Assembly: GCA_039925965.1 (NCBI GenBank)
Contig: JBDSXW010000017.1
Span: 1 to 64,000, forward strand
Source of the DNA: JAZKFT01 sp039925965
GTDB lineage: Bacteria; Bacteroidota; Bacteroidia; Chitinophagales; Chitinophagaceae
Direction of reading: 5' to 3'
DNA: 64,000 bases
The notes below the pieces were generated by a model. The model was not told the DNA's origin. It was given only the letters and a program-made list of their open reading frames with translations, and did not search any database. Below, one piece after another: positions 26,437-35,849 of the stretch. Numbering within the stretch: position 1 is the stretch's first letter; every line of letters starts with the position of its first letter. The translations under genes were made by a program, and so were the position numbers.

Positions 26437-29400
26437 CTATGGTGTTTGATTCGGATCATCTGCTTCGGTAAATACCTTTTCGTCCCATTTCTTTTTCTTA
26501 CTGCTTAAATAGCTGTATACGGCGGGAACCACAAATAAGGTAAGGAGCAATGCGAGCAACACCCCACCGGTAATTACGATACCCAACGGTATGCGACTGG
26601 TACTAGCGGCGCCAAGACTCAATGCAAGTGGCAACGCACCAAGCGCCATCGCAAGGCTCGTCATTAAGATGGGACGGAGTCGCATTACGGCTGCGTCAAT
26701 TACCGCTTCCTGTTTCTTTTTGCCGCTTTCCTGCTGCTGATTGGCAAACTCCACGATAAGAATACCGTTCTTGGTTACTAACCCGATCAGCATGATCATC
26801 CCGATTTGGCTGAAGATATTAATCGTTTGCCCAAACACCCAAAGGCTAAACAGGGCACCTGCAATCGCCAATGGAACCGTAACCATAATGATAAACGGAT
26901 CTATAAAACTTTCAAACTGGGCAGCCAATACAAGGAAGATGAGCACCAGCGCCAGCATCAACGCAAAGTTGGTATTACCCTGGCTCTCACTATAATCTCT
27001 GGAAGTGCCGCTGAGCGAGGTCGTAAAAGTTGGGTCCAGCACTCTTTTTGCGATCGCATTCATTTCCTTAATGCCGTCACCCACTGTTTTTCCCGGCTGC
27101 AAGCCCGAACTGATGGTGGCGCTTTTATACCGGTTAAAATGATAAAGTGTAGGTGGCGTGGTCTGGTCTTCCATCGTCACCAGGTTATCCAGTGAAATGG
27201 TTTTGCCACTGCTGCTGCGTACAAAAAAGCTTTTTAAATCATACGGATCGTCGCGGCTGCTGCGGTCTACCTGCCCGAGCACCTGGTACTGCTTACCTTC
27301 CTTGATAAAATAACCCATGCGACGGTTACTGAGGGCCAGTTGCATGGTTTCTGAAACATCAGCTATGCTAACGCCCAGGTTGGTGGCTTTTAAGCGATCC
27401 ACCTTGATGCGAAGCTCTGGTTTGTTAAATTTTACATCCACATCGGGTTGTGACAGCACCTCGCTTTTACTGGCTTCCTCAAGGAACTTTGGAATGGCAG
27501 CTTTTATTTTTTCAAAATTATTATTCTGAAGTACGAACTGCACCGGCTGGCCGCCACGACGATTCACAGCAATTGTTTGCTCCTGTGCAGCGAAGGCCTT
27601 CAGGTTTGGAAAACCTTTCATATTCCGGCTTACCATATCCACCACCTGCTGCTGGCTTCGATTGCGCTTGGTGGGTTCTGGAAGCATCACACGCACCATC
27701 CCGGTATTTACAGAGCCGCTACCAGTAAACCCAGGGGCTGTAAAGCTTAGTGCCAGAGTATTTTCGGGAATTGAATCCAACACAAATTGCGTAATCTGGT
27801 CTACGTATTTATCCATAGCATCGAAGGACGTGCCTTCTGGAGCAGTGAGCTGCAGGCGGAACATGCTACGATCTTCCATGGGTGCCAGCTCGCTTTGGAG
27901 GGTGCTACCGAGCAGGTAAATGGCGCCGAAACAGGCTGCAACCAGCACAAATGCAATCCATCTCACCCGCATAAATCCTTTCAGCATGCTGCGATATCCG
28001 TTTTCCATGCCCCTGAAAAATGGTTCGGTTTTATTGTAAAACCAGGAATGTTTCAAACCACCGCTAAGTTTTACGTTCAGCACCGGAGTGAGTGTCAGCG
28101 ATACAAAGGCTGAAATGAGTACTGCGCCTGCTACCACAATCCCAAACTCGCGGAAGAGGCGACCCACAAAACCTTGTAAGAAAATGATGGGCAAAAACAC
28201 GACTGCCAGTGTGATTGATGTGGAGATCACCGCAAAATAAATTTCTTTGGAGCCTTCCTTCGCGGCCTTGTACTTGTTCATGCCCTGCTCCATCTTTTTA
28301 TAGATATTCTCGGTTACCACGATACCATCATCCACCACCAGGCCTGTGGCCAGAACGATGGCAAGCAGGGTAAGCACGTTGATAGTAAAGCCACATAGAT
28401 ACATTACAAAAAAGGCGCCCAGGAGTGAAACGGGGATATCAATTAAGGGCCTGAAAGCCATGCTGGCATTGCGGAAGAAGAGGTAGATAATCAGCACTAC
28501 GAGTCCGAGACTTATAAGTAGGGTCTCTTTTACCTCGCTCAGCGACTTGCGGATGAATTTGGTTTGATCCAGCGCAATATTCACTTTGATGTCGGCTGGC
28601 ACATCTTTTTTTATCTGCTCATAACGTTTGTAAAATTCATCGCTAATAGCTACATAATTACTTCCGGGTTGTGGTATTAAGGCCATGCCGATCATGGGGA
28701 TGGCACTTTCCTTCAGCACAGATTCTTCATTTTCAGGGCCAAGTACCGCTTCGGCCACATCGCCCAACCGCACTACTCCAGTGGGACCGCTGCGGATGAT
28801 CACATTGTTGAATTCTGTTTCGGTGTTGATCTGCCCAAAAGTTCTTACCGTGAGATCAGTGGCATTTCCGCTGAGCTTACCCGACGGCAGCTCCACATTT
28901 TGCCGTGATAGCGCAGCCTGGATATCGGCACCGGTAATACCATAGCCGTTCATTTTTTTTGTATCCATCCAGATGCGCATAGCATATTTGCGCTCGCCCC
29001 ATATTTGCAAACCGCTCACGCCTGGTATAGTTTGTAGCTTATCAGCCAATACATTATTTACATACTCCGTTACTTCCAGCTGGTTACGCAGGTTACTCTG
29101 CACGGTCATGCTTAAGATACTTTCGCCACTGGCGTCGGCCTTGGAAACTACCGGTGGTCCGTCGAGGTCGGGCGGTAAATTGCGGGCTGCCTGGCTTACC
29201 TTATCGCGTACATCGTTAGCCGCTTCTTCCAGCGCCACACTAAGCTCAAATTCTACGTTGATGCTGCTGGTACCCTGGCTACTGCTACTGGTAATATTCT
29301 TTACACCGGCAATACCATTAATCGCCTTTTCTATTGGTTCGGTAATCTGCGATTCAATGATATCTGCATTGGCACCGGGATAGGTAGTGCGTACGCTGAT

Positions 29401-29532
29401 ATTGGGCGGGTCGATTGCGGGATAATCCCTTACGCCCAAAAAGGTAAAACCTATTACACCGAATAACAGGATCATCAGGTTCATAACGATAGCCAGAACG
29501 GGGCGGCGAAGGCTGATTTCTGATATATTCAT
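26437..29532 (-). CDS. RND efflux pump, inner-membrane subunit (HAE1/AcrB type)
   Basis: This 1031-aa proton-driven transporter shows the classic RND layout: an N-terminal membrane helix (about 12-28), a large periplasmic porter/docking domain, six helices, a second periplasmic domain and the final helices. The proton-relay pair is visible in G-L-V-V-D-D-G-I-V-V-T-E-N-I near 405. The start I-S-L-R-R-P-V-L-A and V-R-D-Y-P-A-I-D-P-P are typical of the hydrophobe/amphiphile (HAE1) subfamily rather than heavy-metal pumps. With the adaptor (29821) and TolC (25014) it should form a drug or lipid efflux complex across both membranes. Confidence 0.95.
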   Translation of the reverse strand: MNISEISLRRPVLAIVMNLMILLFGVIGFTFLGVRDYPAIDPPNISVRTTYPGANADIIESQITEPIEKAINGIAGVKNITSSSSQGTSSINVEFELSVALEEAANDVRDKVSQAARNLPPDLDGPPVVSKADASGESILSMTVQSNLRNQLEVTEYVNNVLADKLQTIPGVSGLQIWGERKYAMRIWMDTKKMNGYGITGADIQAALSRQNVELPSGKLSGNATDLTVRTFGQINTETEFNNVIIRSGPTGVVRLGDVAEAVLGPENEESVLKESAIPMIGMALIPQPGSNYVAISDEFYKRYEQIKKDVPADIKVNIALDQTKFIRKSLSEVKETLLISLGLVVLIIYLFFRNASMAFRPLIDIPVSLLGAFFVMYLCGFTINVLTLLAIVLATGLVVDDGIVVTENIYKKMEQGMNKYKAAKEGSKEIYFAVISTSITLAVVFLPIIFLQGFVGRLFREFGIVVAGAVLISAFVSLTLTPVLNVKLSGGLKHSWFYNKTEPFFRGMENGYRSMLKGFMRVRWIAFVLVAACFGAIYLLGSTLQSELAPMEDRSMFRLQLTAPEGTSFDAMDKYVDQITQFVLDSIPENTLALSFTAPGFTGSGSVNTGMVRVMLPEPTKRNRSQQQVVDMVSRNMKGFPNLKAFAAQEQTIAVNRRGGQPVQFVLQNNNFEKIKAAIPKFLEEASKSEVLSQPDVDVKFNKPELRIKVDRLKATNLGVSIADVSETMQLALSNRRMGYFIKEGKQYQVLGQVDRSSRDDPYDLKSFFVRSSSGKTISLDNLVTMEDQTTPPTLYHFNRYKSATISSGLQPGKTVGDGIKEMNAIAKRVLDPTFTTSLSGTSRDYSESQGNTNFALMLALVLIFLVLAAQFESFIDPFIIMVTVPLAIAGALFSLWVFGQTINIFSQIGMIMLIGLVTKNGILIVEFANQQQESGKKKQEAVIDAAVMRLRPILMTSLAMALGALPLALSLGAASTSRIPLGIVITGGVLLALLLTLFVVPAVYSYLSSKKKKWDEKVFTEADDPNQTP

Positions 29533-29568
29533 TTATAATTGGTCATTATACTATTCTTTAATGGGTAT

Positions 29569-29683
29569 CAGTCAAAAGGTCAGCGGGTCATTGGTCAAAA
29601 AGTCGTAGGTCAACAGCTCAATTGGTCCGCAGTTCATTGGTCAATGGTCATTGGTCATTTGTCAACAGGTCAATAGGTCTTTG
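29569..29683. repeat. Degenerate GGTCA array, about fifteen units
   Basis: GGTCA or near-GGTCA recurs every 7-8 bases (for example TTGGTCA, ATGGTCA, TTGGTCA, TTTGTCA) between the adaptor and pump genes. It is the same family as 12934-12963. Confidence 0.75.
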
Positions 29684-29820
29684 GGATGATAAGATATTTC
29701 TAAGGGCCACATACAGTTTCTGAAAATAAGTACCTGCAATATGGGCGAAAAAAAATCCGGGTAATGACCTATTGGCTTACTGACCTAATGATTCAATGAC
29801 AGCTCCGTCGATTCGGGGCG

Positions 29821-30879
29821 CTACTTCTTCGCTATGTTTATTTTCGTAATCTTCTGATCGGGCTTTATTATCAGCAACCCGCTGGTAAGCAGGGTATCGC
29901 CATTCATCAGCCCGCTTAATATTTCCACAGATGCCGAATCGCGATAACCAGTTTCAACATTCTGAAATACAGCCATGCCCCTACGTACCACAATCACCTT
30001 TTTGCCCCTTGTCTGTGGCATTACGGATTGCGTAGGCACCATCATGGCCGGGCGGTTATTTCCTATATTGACCATTACGTTGGCATAACCACCCGGTTTT
30101 ACCAGCGCATCAGGATTTTTCACCAACGCTTTTACCATCAGGTTGCGGGTATCTGTCGCGATCTCATTTTCAGTGGCCATAATCGTGGCAAAATATTTTG
30201 CATCACCCCCGCCCATAGTGAAACTTACGGTAGTGCCATTCATTACGTCGCGAACATATTGTTCCGGCAAGGGAAACTGTATCTTGACCTGGTTTACTGA
30301 TGCAATATTGGTAACTACGGTGGCTGGCGTAATATAGGCGCCGGGGCTGATTTGCCGTAACCCGATCCTCCCGTCAAACGGTGCCCGGATCTCGGTTTTG
30401 GTGATATTGACCCGCAGTAATTCCATGTCGGCTTTGATATTACTTACCTGCAAAGAGGCATTATCGAAATCCTGCTGGCTGGTACCATTGATAGCCAGTA
30501 ATTCCTGTTGCCGCATGCCGGCCGACTCCGCAATTTTTAGCTGCACAACCAGTTTTTTGAGCTGGGCCTGAAGGTCGGCATCAAAAAGCTTTACGAGCAG
30601 CGTGCCCTTGCGTACAAAACCGCCTTCGGTAAATGAAAGGCCGGTAACCCTTCCCGAAATTTCGGGATGCAACTCTGCCATCTCATTGGGTAAAATACTG
30701 CCTGGCGTTTCCACCGTTCTGGCAATTGGGCTACTTTGAACGATAACGGCATCGAACACAGTGCCTGCGCCAGCTGCAGGCTTTTGCTTCGTCGGTTCCT
30801 GCTTGTCGTCTTTAGAAGAACAGGAAATAAGAATCGGCAACAGGATTAAGGATACAAGTTTTACGAATGGGTGGAGCAT
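29821..30879 (-). CDS. RND efflux periplasmic adaptor lipoprotein
   Basis: This 352-aa membrane-fusion protein links the pump to TolC. The lipobox L-I-S-C (Cys20) indicates anchoring to the inner-membrane outer face. The biotinyl-lipoyl half motif I-S-G-R-V-T-G-L-S-F-T-E-G-G-F-V-R-K-G near 80, a short helical hairpin (about 110-155), the second half motif T-E-I-R-A-P-F-D-G-R-I-G-L-R near 165, and a beta-barrel domain follow in the normal order. It is the first gene of the efflux set. The 288-base gap to the pump gene contains the GGTCA array rather than a tight operon junction. Confidence 0.93.
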   Translation of the reverse strand: MLHPFVKLVSLILLPILISCSSKDDKQEPTKQKPAAGAGTVFDAVIVQSSPIARTVETPGSILPNEMAELHPEISGRVTGLSFTEGGFVRKGTLLVKLFDADLQAQLKKLVVQLKIAESAGMRQQELLAINGTSQQDFDNASLQVSNIKADMELLRVNITKTEIRAPFDGRIGLRQISPGAYITPATVVTNIASVNQVKIQFPLPEQYVRDVMNGTTVSFTMGGGDAKYFATIMATENEIATDTRNLMVKALVKNPDALVKPGGYANVMVNIGNNRPAMMVPTQSVMPQTRGKKVIVVRRGMAVFQNVETGYRDSASVEILSGLMNGDTLLTSGLLIIKPDQKITKINIAKK

Positions 30880-31048
30880 CTATGTCAGGCTGAATGAGCG
30901 GGCAAATTAAAGAATTAATGTTTAGACATCCTACCGTTGATATATGAATGGCAATGCTCGCTGCATTATCGCTAAATATGGTCCAAAAATGATAAAGGCT
31001 GCACCATTCGTACAGCCATTACCATTATTTAATTTTCGGCAACGTTGA

Positions 31049-32038
31049 CTAAGAAAACCAGCCACCTTTTTTCAGTTTGGTAATACCCTCGCCGATCTTG
31101 AAGCCGTTATGATATACTTCTACCTTATAGTCTCCGGTTTTAAAGGATTGATCCTGGTGCCAATCGAAGCTAACAGTCGATCCCTTATCCTTGTCATAAA
31201 CAATATTGATCTTATTGGTAAAAAATTTTTCGCCTTCTTCCCGGGTGTTAAATGAGCCGCTGCCATAGGCCGGAATACTAATTGGCTGTCCATCGGGGCC
31301 GTACAGGCAAACGAATAGTTCTTTTTCGCCATTAGTGGCGATCCTGTTTCCGTCGAGGGCAAAGGCAATACGGAGTTTATCCACTCTTTTAGCGGTGGTC
31401 GTTTGCTTTTCTTTGCCGCCGCCCTTTTCGTTGATAGGGGTTACTGAAATATTGGAGGCATGTAAGGTGCTTCCTACATCCACTGCGTCTTCCAGTTGTT
31501 TTTTGACAACCTGCGACTCTTCGAGCGTTTTTTCCACCGCTTGTTTTTCGGTTGTAATATGAACATTTTTTGCCTGCAACTCTTTATTTTCACCTTTTAA
31601 CTGTTCTATTTCGGCGATATAAGACGTAATACTGTTGTTTAGTTCGCCAATTTTCCGGCGGGCGGTTGCCAATTCAGCAGCAGTGGCATTTTTCTTTGTA
31701 AGTATAGATTTGATCTCCTCCTTCAACTTATCTATTTCCCGGGTTCTTTCCCCGGCAATCCCTTCCTGGGTCTTAATGTTATCGGTCAGGTTCTGGTTGG
31801 CACCGGTTATAGAGTCAAGCCGTTGCAGGGAAGAATTGTACATCAGCTGCACTTCGTTCCTGCTGCTGTCTACATTCAGGTACTGTGTTTGCAACTGCTC
31901 AATTTTCTCATTTGATTTGCTCTTGTCGTAGATGATATACCCCCAGGTGCCCAGCAATGCCGCCACCAGTAGGCCATAAATCAGGTTGCGGTTGTCTTTA
32001 ACTGGCCGCTTCTCCGGTGTGGATGGGTCAAAACTCAT
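31049..32038 (-). CDS. Membrane-anchored coiled-coil protein of unknown function
   Basis: This 329-aa protein has a basic cytoplasmic start, one membrane helix (about 20-38), then a long coiled coil (about 40-190) rich in E, K, Q and L heptads. A beta-rich C-terminal domain (about 215-325) contains L-R-I-A-F-A-L-D-G-N-R-I-A and G-D-Y-K-V-E-V-Y-H-N-G-F-K-I-G-E-G. The layout recalls envelope or gliding-related proteins, but no family could be named. It is divergent from holA with about 230 bases between the starts. Confidence 0.75.
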   Translation of the reverse strand: MSFDPSTPEKRPVKDNRNLIYGLLVAALLGTWGYIIYDKSKSNEKIEQLQTQYLNVDSSRNEVQLMYNSSLQRLDSITGANQNLTDNIKTQEGIAGERTREIDKLKEEIKSILTKKNATAAELATARRKIGELNNSITSYIAEIEQLKGENKELQAKNVHITTEKQAVEKTLEESQVVKKQLEDAVDVGSTLHASNISVTPINEKGGGKEKQTTTAKRVDKLRIAFALDGNRIATNGEKELFVCLYGPDGQPISIPAYGSGSFNTREEGEKFFTNKINIVYDKDKGSTVSFDWHQDQSFKTGDYKVEVYHNGFKIGEGITKLKKGGWFS

Positions 32039-32268
32039 AGTAAATCATTTTAATTATTTGTTCGGGAATGGGGAATGTACCGCCGTTAAATGTACTTGAT
32101 TTTCAACCTATAGCACTGAAATCCTTAAGGCTGAATTTCCTGCAAACATACTCTTCGTTCTGCTCATTTTTAACGGCCGCAAACATAAAAAATACCCGGC
32201 CAATATTTCGCCAACAGTTGTTAAAAACTTTATACCCAGCGGATGCCGGTTTTATTTTTCTTTGTTGC

Positions 32269-33273
32269 ATGTCTGTTGAAAAAATAATCGGCGACTGGAA
32301 AAAAGGTGCTTTCAAGCCGGTATACTGGTTAGAAGGGGACGAGCCGTTTTTTATAGACCAGGCCATGAATTATGCGGAGCACAAGATATTAAGCGAAGCG
32401 GAGGCCGGATTTAACCTGACCGTTTTTTATGGCAAAGATGCCGAATGGACCGATGTGGTAAATGCATGCCGGCGCTACCCTATGTTTTCGGAACGGCAGG
32501 TGGTATTGATCAAAGAAGCCCAGCAGATGAAAGATTATGAGAAGCTGGAAGGGTATGTGGAAAACCCACTGAAGAGTACGATCCTTGTGGTAGGCATGAA
32601 GGATAAAAAAGTAGACGGCCGCAAAAGCTTTGGCAAAATGCTAAAAACAAAAGGCGAACTGCTGACTACAAAAAAAATGTGGGATAATGAGTTGCCGAAA
32701 TGGGTGGCAGCGCTGATCAATCAAAAGGGATTTATCTGCGATCCGCGGGCTCTGCAATTGCTGGTGGAACATGTAGGCAACGACCTGGGCAGGCTCAATA
32801 GTGAGATAGAAAAAACCATCATCAACCTCAAGGACCGGAAGCATATTACGGTAGATGATATAGAAAATTATGTGGGGGTAAGTAAAGAATATAATACATT
32901 GGAACTGACCCACGCCCTCACCAACCGCAATCTGTCCAAGTGCCTGCAGATCATCCAATATTTCGAAAGCAATCCTAAGGCCAACCCCATACAGCTCATC
33001 CTGCCAACCCTTTATGGTTTTTTCAGTAAAGCCTACCTGGTCTTCGGAGCCAATACCAACGATGAAAATGAATTGGCAAAATTGCTGGGGTACAGCTCTT
33101 ACAGTTCGTATTTTAAAGACCTGGTAGGCTGCGCTAAAACCTATCGGCAAAAAGGGGTGGAGCAGGCGCTTCTGTTACTGCACGAATACAACCTTAAAAG
33201 CATTGGTATTGGCAGTATGGGTGTTAGTGATGCCAGTTTGTTGAAGGAGATGGTAGTAAAGATGACCAGTTGA
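32269..33273 (+). CDS. holA: DNA polymerase III subunit delta
   Basis: The delta subunit opens the sliding clamp within the clamp-loader complex. This 334-aa form (start ATG 32269) begins M-S-V-E-K-I-I-G-D-W-K-K, followed by P-V-Y-W-L-E-G-D-E-P-F-F-I-D and a P-loop-like AAA+ fold without ATP-binding residues, as is usual for delta. Family segments N-A-C-R-R-Y-P-M-F-S-E-R-Q-V-V near 65 and A-L-Q-L-L-V-E-H-V-G-N-D-L-G near 160 are present. An in-frame start 67 codons upstream is rejected because those codons do not resemble the family. Confidence 0.93.
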   Translation: MSVEKIIGDWKKGAFKPVYWLEGDEPFFIDQAMNYAEHKILSEAEAGFNLTVFYGKDAEWTDVVNACRRYPMFSERQVVLIKEAQQMKDYEKLEGYVENPLKSTILVVGMKDKKVDGRKSFGKMLKTKGELLTTKKMWDNELPKWVAALINQKGFICDPRALQLLVEHVGNDLGRLNSEIEKTIINLKDRKHITVDDIENYVGVSKEYNTLELTHALTNRNLSKCLQIIQYFESNPKANPIQLILPTLYGFFSKAYLVFGANTNDENELAKLLGYSSYSSYFKDLVGCAKTYRQKGVEQALLLLHEYNLKSIGIGSMGVSDASLLKEMVVKMTS

Positions 33274-33360
33274 TAAGGGATAGCCTTTCAATAGGTAATT
33301 TTTTAATTAATAATAGATAATTAATTAATATGGCCAATTAAAGTAGCGAACCTCTAAACG

Positions 33361-34311
33361 CTAAACCCTCCTTGCGTCTAACGCGTCTTTCCCCAACTGC
33401 TCTTTCAACGCATCCAGTCCTGCGAATTTTACTTCGCCACGCAGGTAGGCTTTTACGTATACCCGAATCGTTTGGCCATAAATGTCTTTATCAAAATCGA
33501 AGATGTTTACCTCAATGGTTCGTTTTGTTCCGTCGACAGTTGGTCGTACACCGATATTCATCATGCCTTGGTACAATGGTTGTATTTCCTTCTTGCCATT
33601 AGCTACTCCCCAATTACCTGTCACTTCCACCGCATACACCCCATTTCCTGGCACTAGTTTCTCGTCGTCGGTGATGCGGAGGTTGGCGGTGGGATAGCCG
33701 ATGGTACGGCCGAGTTTGTTGCCCTCGATTACCAGGCCTTCAAAAAAATAATCATAGCCCAGGCATTCGTTGGCGGTGGCTATCTGCCCGTTAATAATGG
33801 CCTGCCGGATGCGGGTGCTGCTGATGGCGCTATTTTGCAACACATGGCCAGGAATCTCTTTTACTTTGTAATTTAATTTGAGCTTAAGATCTTCCAGCAG
33901 GTGGTAGTCGCCTTCGCGGTTATGCCCAAAACGATGGTCGTAGCCAATAATGATGGTATGTGGATGAAAATATTTTACCAGGAAATTTTCAATATAGTCA
34001 TTGGCCGACATGTCTGAAAAAGACTTGGTAAACGGCACAATCACCAAATGATCAATGCCTTGTGCTCCCAGTAATTCTATTTTTTCTCCCAGGGTATTGA
34101 TCAGCCTGATTTCGGTGATCTGATTTTGTATGATGCGCCGGGGGTGGGGATGAAAGGTGATAATCACCGATTCTCCACCGACCGCTTTGGCCTCTTCTTT
34201 TAGCTGGTTGATGATTTGTAAATGGCCGGTATGTACCCCATCGAAGGTGCCGATGGTTATTACGGCGTTGGTAAAAGCAGGAAGATGGTCTAAATTCTTA
34301 TGTACTGTCAT
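33361..34311 (-). CDS. ribF: Bifunctional riboflavin kinase / FAD synthetase
   Basis: This 316-aa enzyme makes FMN from riboflavin and then FAD. The N-terminal nucleotidyltransferase has G-T-F-D-G-V-H-T-G-H (21-30). D-H-R-F-G-H-N-R-E-G-D-Y near 125 is typical of prokaryotic RibF. The C-terminal kinase domain has G-N-K-L-G-R-T-I-G-Y-P-T-A-N near 200, the ATP/Mg-binding P-T-A-N motif. It converges with holA, leaving an AT-rich 87-base gap, and is divergent from purM. No FMN riboswitch was seen. Confidence 0.95.
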   Translation of the reverse strand: MTVHKNLDHLPAFTNAVITIGTFDGVHTGHLQIINQLKEEAKAVGGESVIITFHPHPRRIIQNQITEIRLINTLGEKIELLGAQGIDHLVIVPFTKSFSDMSANDYIENFLVKYFHPHTIIIGYDHRFGHNREGDYHLLEDLKLKLNYKVKEIPGHVLQNSAISSTRIRQAIINGQIATANECLGYDYFFEGLVIEGNKLGRTIGYPTANLRITDDEKLVPGNGVYAVEVTGNWGVANGKKEIQPLYQGMMNIGVRPTVDGTKRTIEVNIFDFDKDIYGQTIRVYVKAYLRGEVKFAGLDALKEQLGKDALDARRV

Positions 34312-34493
34312 AAAATGAAATCCAAAATTCTAATTGTTAAACAACGCCGGGTGGTTCTCATTTTTTTGCAGGCAGTGATCCTCCGCATCCACCCCATTCA
34401 GGCAGGAACCTGCCACTCTTTCCGATGTATCAGGACCGGGGACGCTACTTCTTTGTTGTTCAAAACTATTTAAGTTTCAAAACTAAGCCTTCT

Positions 34494-34501
34494 TACTTTT
34501 G
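34494..34501 (+). promoter_or_regulatory. Candidate -7 element of purM
   Basis: TACTTTTG is an exact TAnnTTTG match, 71 bases before the ATG. The heptamer array lies between them, so it would be in the transcribed leader. Confidence 0.45.
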
Positions 34502-34533
34502 CCAACATCAAATTCACGATTTATCCTCCAATT

Positions 34534-34568
34534 GTAAATCGTAAAACTAAAATCGTAAATCGTAAATC
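34534..34568. repeat. Five GTAAATC-type heptamers before purM
   Basis: GTAAATC, GTAAAAC, TAAAATC, GTAAATC, GTAAATC are contiguous and end four bases before the purM ATG. They cover the space where a ribosome-binding site would be. Confidence 0.85.
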
Positions 34569-34572
34569 AAGC

Positions 34573-35736
34573 ATGTCTCTCTACGCGCAACGGGGTGTTT
34601 CGGCACAAAAAGAAGAAGTGCACGCAGCGGTGCAGCACCTGGACCAGGGTCTGTATCCAAAAGCCTTTTGTAAAATGTATCCCGATTTTTTAGGCGGAGA
34701 TGCCGATTGGGTGAATATCATGCATGCTGACGGTGCCGGTACAAAAAGTATACTGGCCTATTTGTACTGGAAAGAGACCGGCGATATCAGCGTGTGGAAG
34801 GGCATAGCCCAGGACGCAATCGTGATGAATCTCGACGACCTGCTCTGCGTGGGCGTGTACGACCAGATCATTTTCAACAGTACCATCGACCGCAATAAGA
34901 AACGGATTCCTGGTGAGGTATTGAGCGAAGTGATCAATGGCACGCAGGAATTGTTCGACACCTTAAAAGAATTTGGCGTAAACATTCAATATCTCGGTGG
35001 CGAAACGGCTGATGTTGGCGATGTGGTACGCACGATTGCGGTTAACGGGACCATGAGCGTACGTTGGCCCAAAAACAAAATTATAACGAACGAAAAAATA
35101 CAGCCGGGTGATTTAATTGTTGGCCTGGCAAGCTATGGGCAAAGTACTTATGAAAGCAGCTACAACAGTGGGCTGGGTAGCAATGGCCTTACAAGTGCCC
35201 GGCACGATGTACTCAGTAAATATTATGCGAAAGCCTATCCGGAGAGTTTTGAATCGTCGCTCGATGATGCGGTAGTGTACATCGGAAAATACAAGATGAC
35301 GGATCTGGTGATTGATGAAACGCATTCGATCGGCCAACTGCTTTTATCGCCCACCCGTACTTATGCGCCGGTGCTGAAACAATTGCTGGAAAATAATTTC
35401 GATGCCATACATGGCCTGGTCCATTGCAGTGGCGGCGGGCAAACCAAATGCCTGAAATATGTGCCGGACAATGTGAAGATTATCAAGGACCATCTTTTTA
35501 CACCTCCCTATATTTTCGACATCATCAAAGAATGCAGCGGGGCCGATAACCGGGAAATGTACCAGGTTTTCAATATGGGCTGCCGCATGGAGATCTATTG
35601 CAGCAAAGCCGATGCGGCTACCATGATTGAAGTGTCAAAATCCTTTGGTATCGATGCGCAGATCATTGGCAGGGTAGAGGCGGCGCAAAAACAAAGCCTG
35701 GAGATTAAGATCGGTGAAGAGACCATTATTTTTTGA
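34573..35736 (+). CDS. purM: Phosphoribosylformylglycinamidine cyclo-ligase (AIR synthetase)
   Basis: PurM closes the imidazole ring, converting FGAM to AIR with ATP. The 387-aa length fits the longer PurM form common in Bacteroidota. Key segments are H-A-D-G-A-G-T-K-S near 56, D-D-L-L-C-V-G near 95, G-G-E-T-A-D-V-G-D near 140, and G-L-V-H-C-S-G-G-G-Q-T-K near 280. The ATG at 34573 starts directly after a heptamer array, and its TGA stop (35734-35736) begins another heptamer run. purE is 10 kb away on the other strand, so the purine genes here are dispersed. Confidence 0.93.
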   Translation: MSLYAQRGVSAQKEEVHAAVQHLDQGLYPKAFCKMYPDFLGGDADWVNIMHADGAGTKSILAYLYWKETGDISVWKGIAQDAIVMNLDDLLCVGVYDQIIFNSTIDRNKKRIPGEVLSEVINGTQELFDTLKEFGVNIQYLGGETADVGDVVRTIAVNGTMSVRWPKNKIITNEKIQPGDLIVGLASYGQSTYESSYNSGLGSNGLTSARHDVLSKYYAKAYPESFESSLDDAVVYIGKYKMTDLVIDETHSIGQLLLSPTRTYAPVLKQLLENNFDAIHGLVHCSGGGQTKCLKYVPDNVKIIKDHLFTPPYIFDIIKECSGADNREMYQVFNMGCRMEIYCSKADAATMIEVSKSFGIDAQIIGRVEAAQKQSLEIKIGEETIIF

Positions 35737-35761
35737 TGCCTGATCTGTGATATCTGATTTG
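35734..35761. repeat. Four TGATnnn heptamers overlapping the purM stop
   Basis: TGATGCC, TGATCTG, TGATATC, TGATTTG are contiguous. The first TGA is the purM stop codon. Confidence 0.65.
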
Positions 35762-35782
35762 ACAGAATTCTTTCTGAATTGA

Positions 35783-35822
35783 AAAACAAAAAGCCACTCT
35801 TATTGGAGCGGCTTTTTGTTTT
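35783..35822 (+). terminator. Rho-independent terminator of purM
   Basis: A 13-bp stem (35783-35795 with 35810-35822) ends in a T-rich tail. It is about 47 bases after the purM stop. Confidence 0.85.
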
Positions 35823-35849
35823 GTGTCAGGCATGTATATCAGCTATAGA

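Noticed and set aside
34312..34572. Possible FMN riboswitch upstream of ribF
   Set aside because: No conserved FMN-aptamer blocks were found; only a short GGCAGG/CCTGCC repeat is present.
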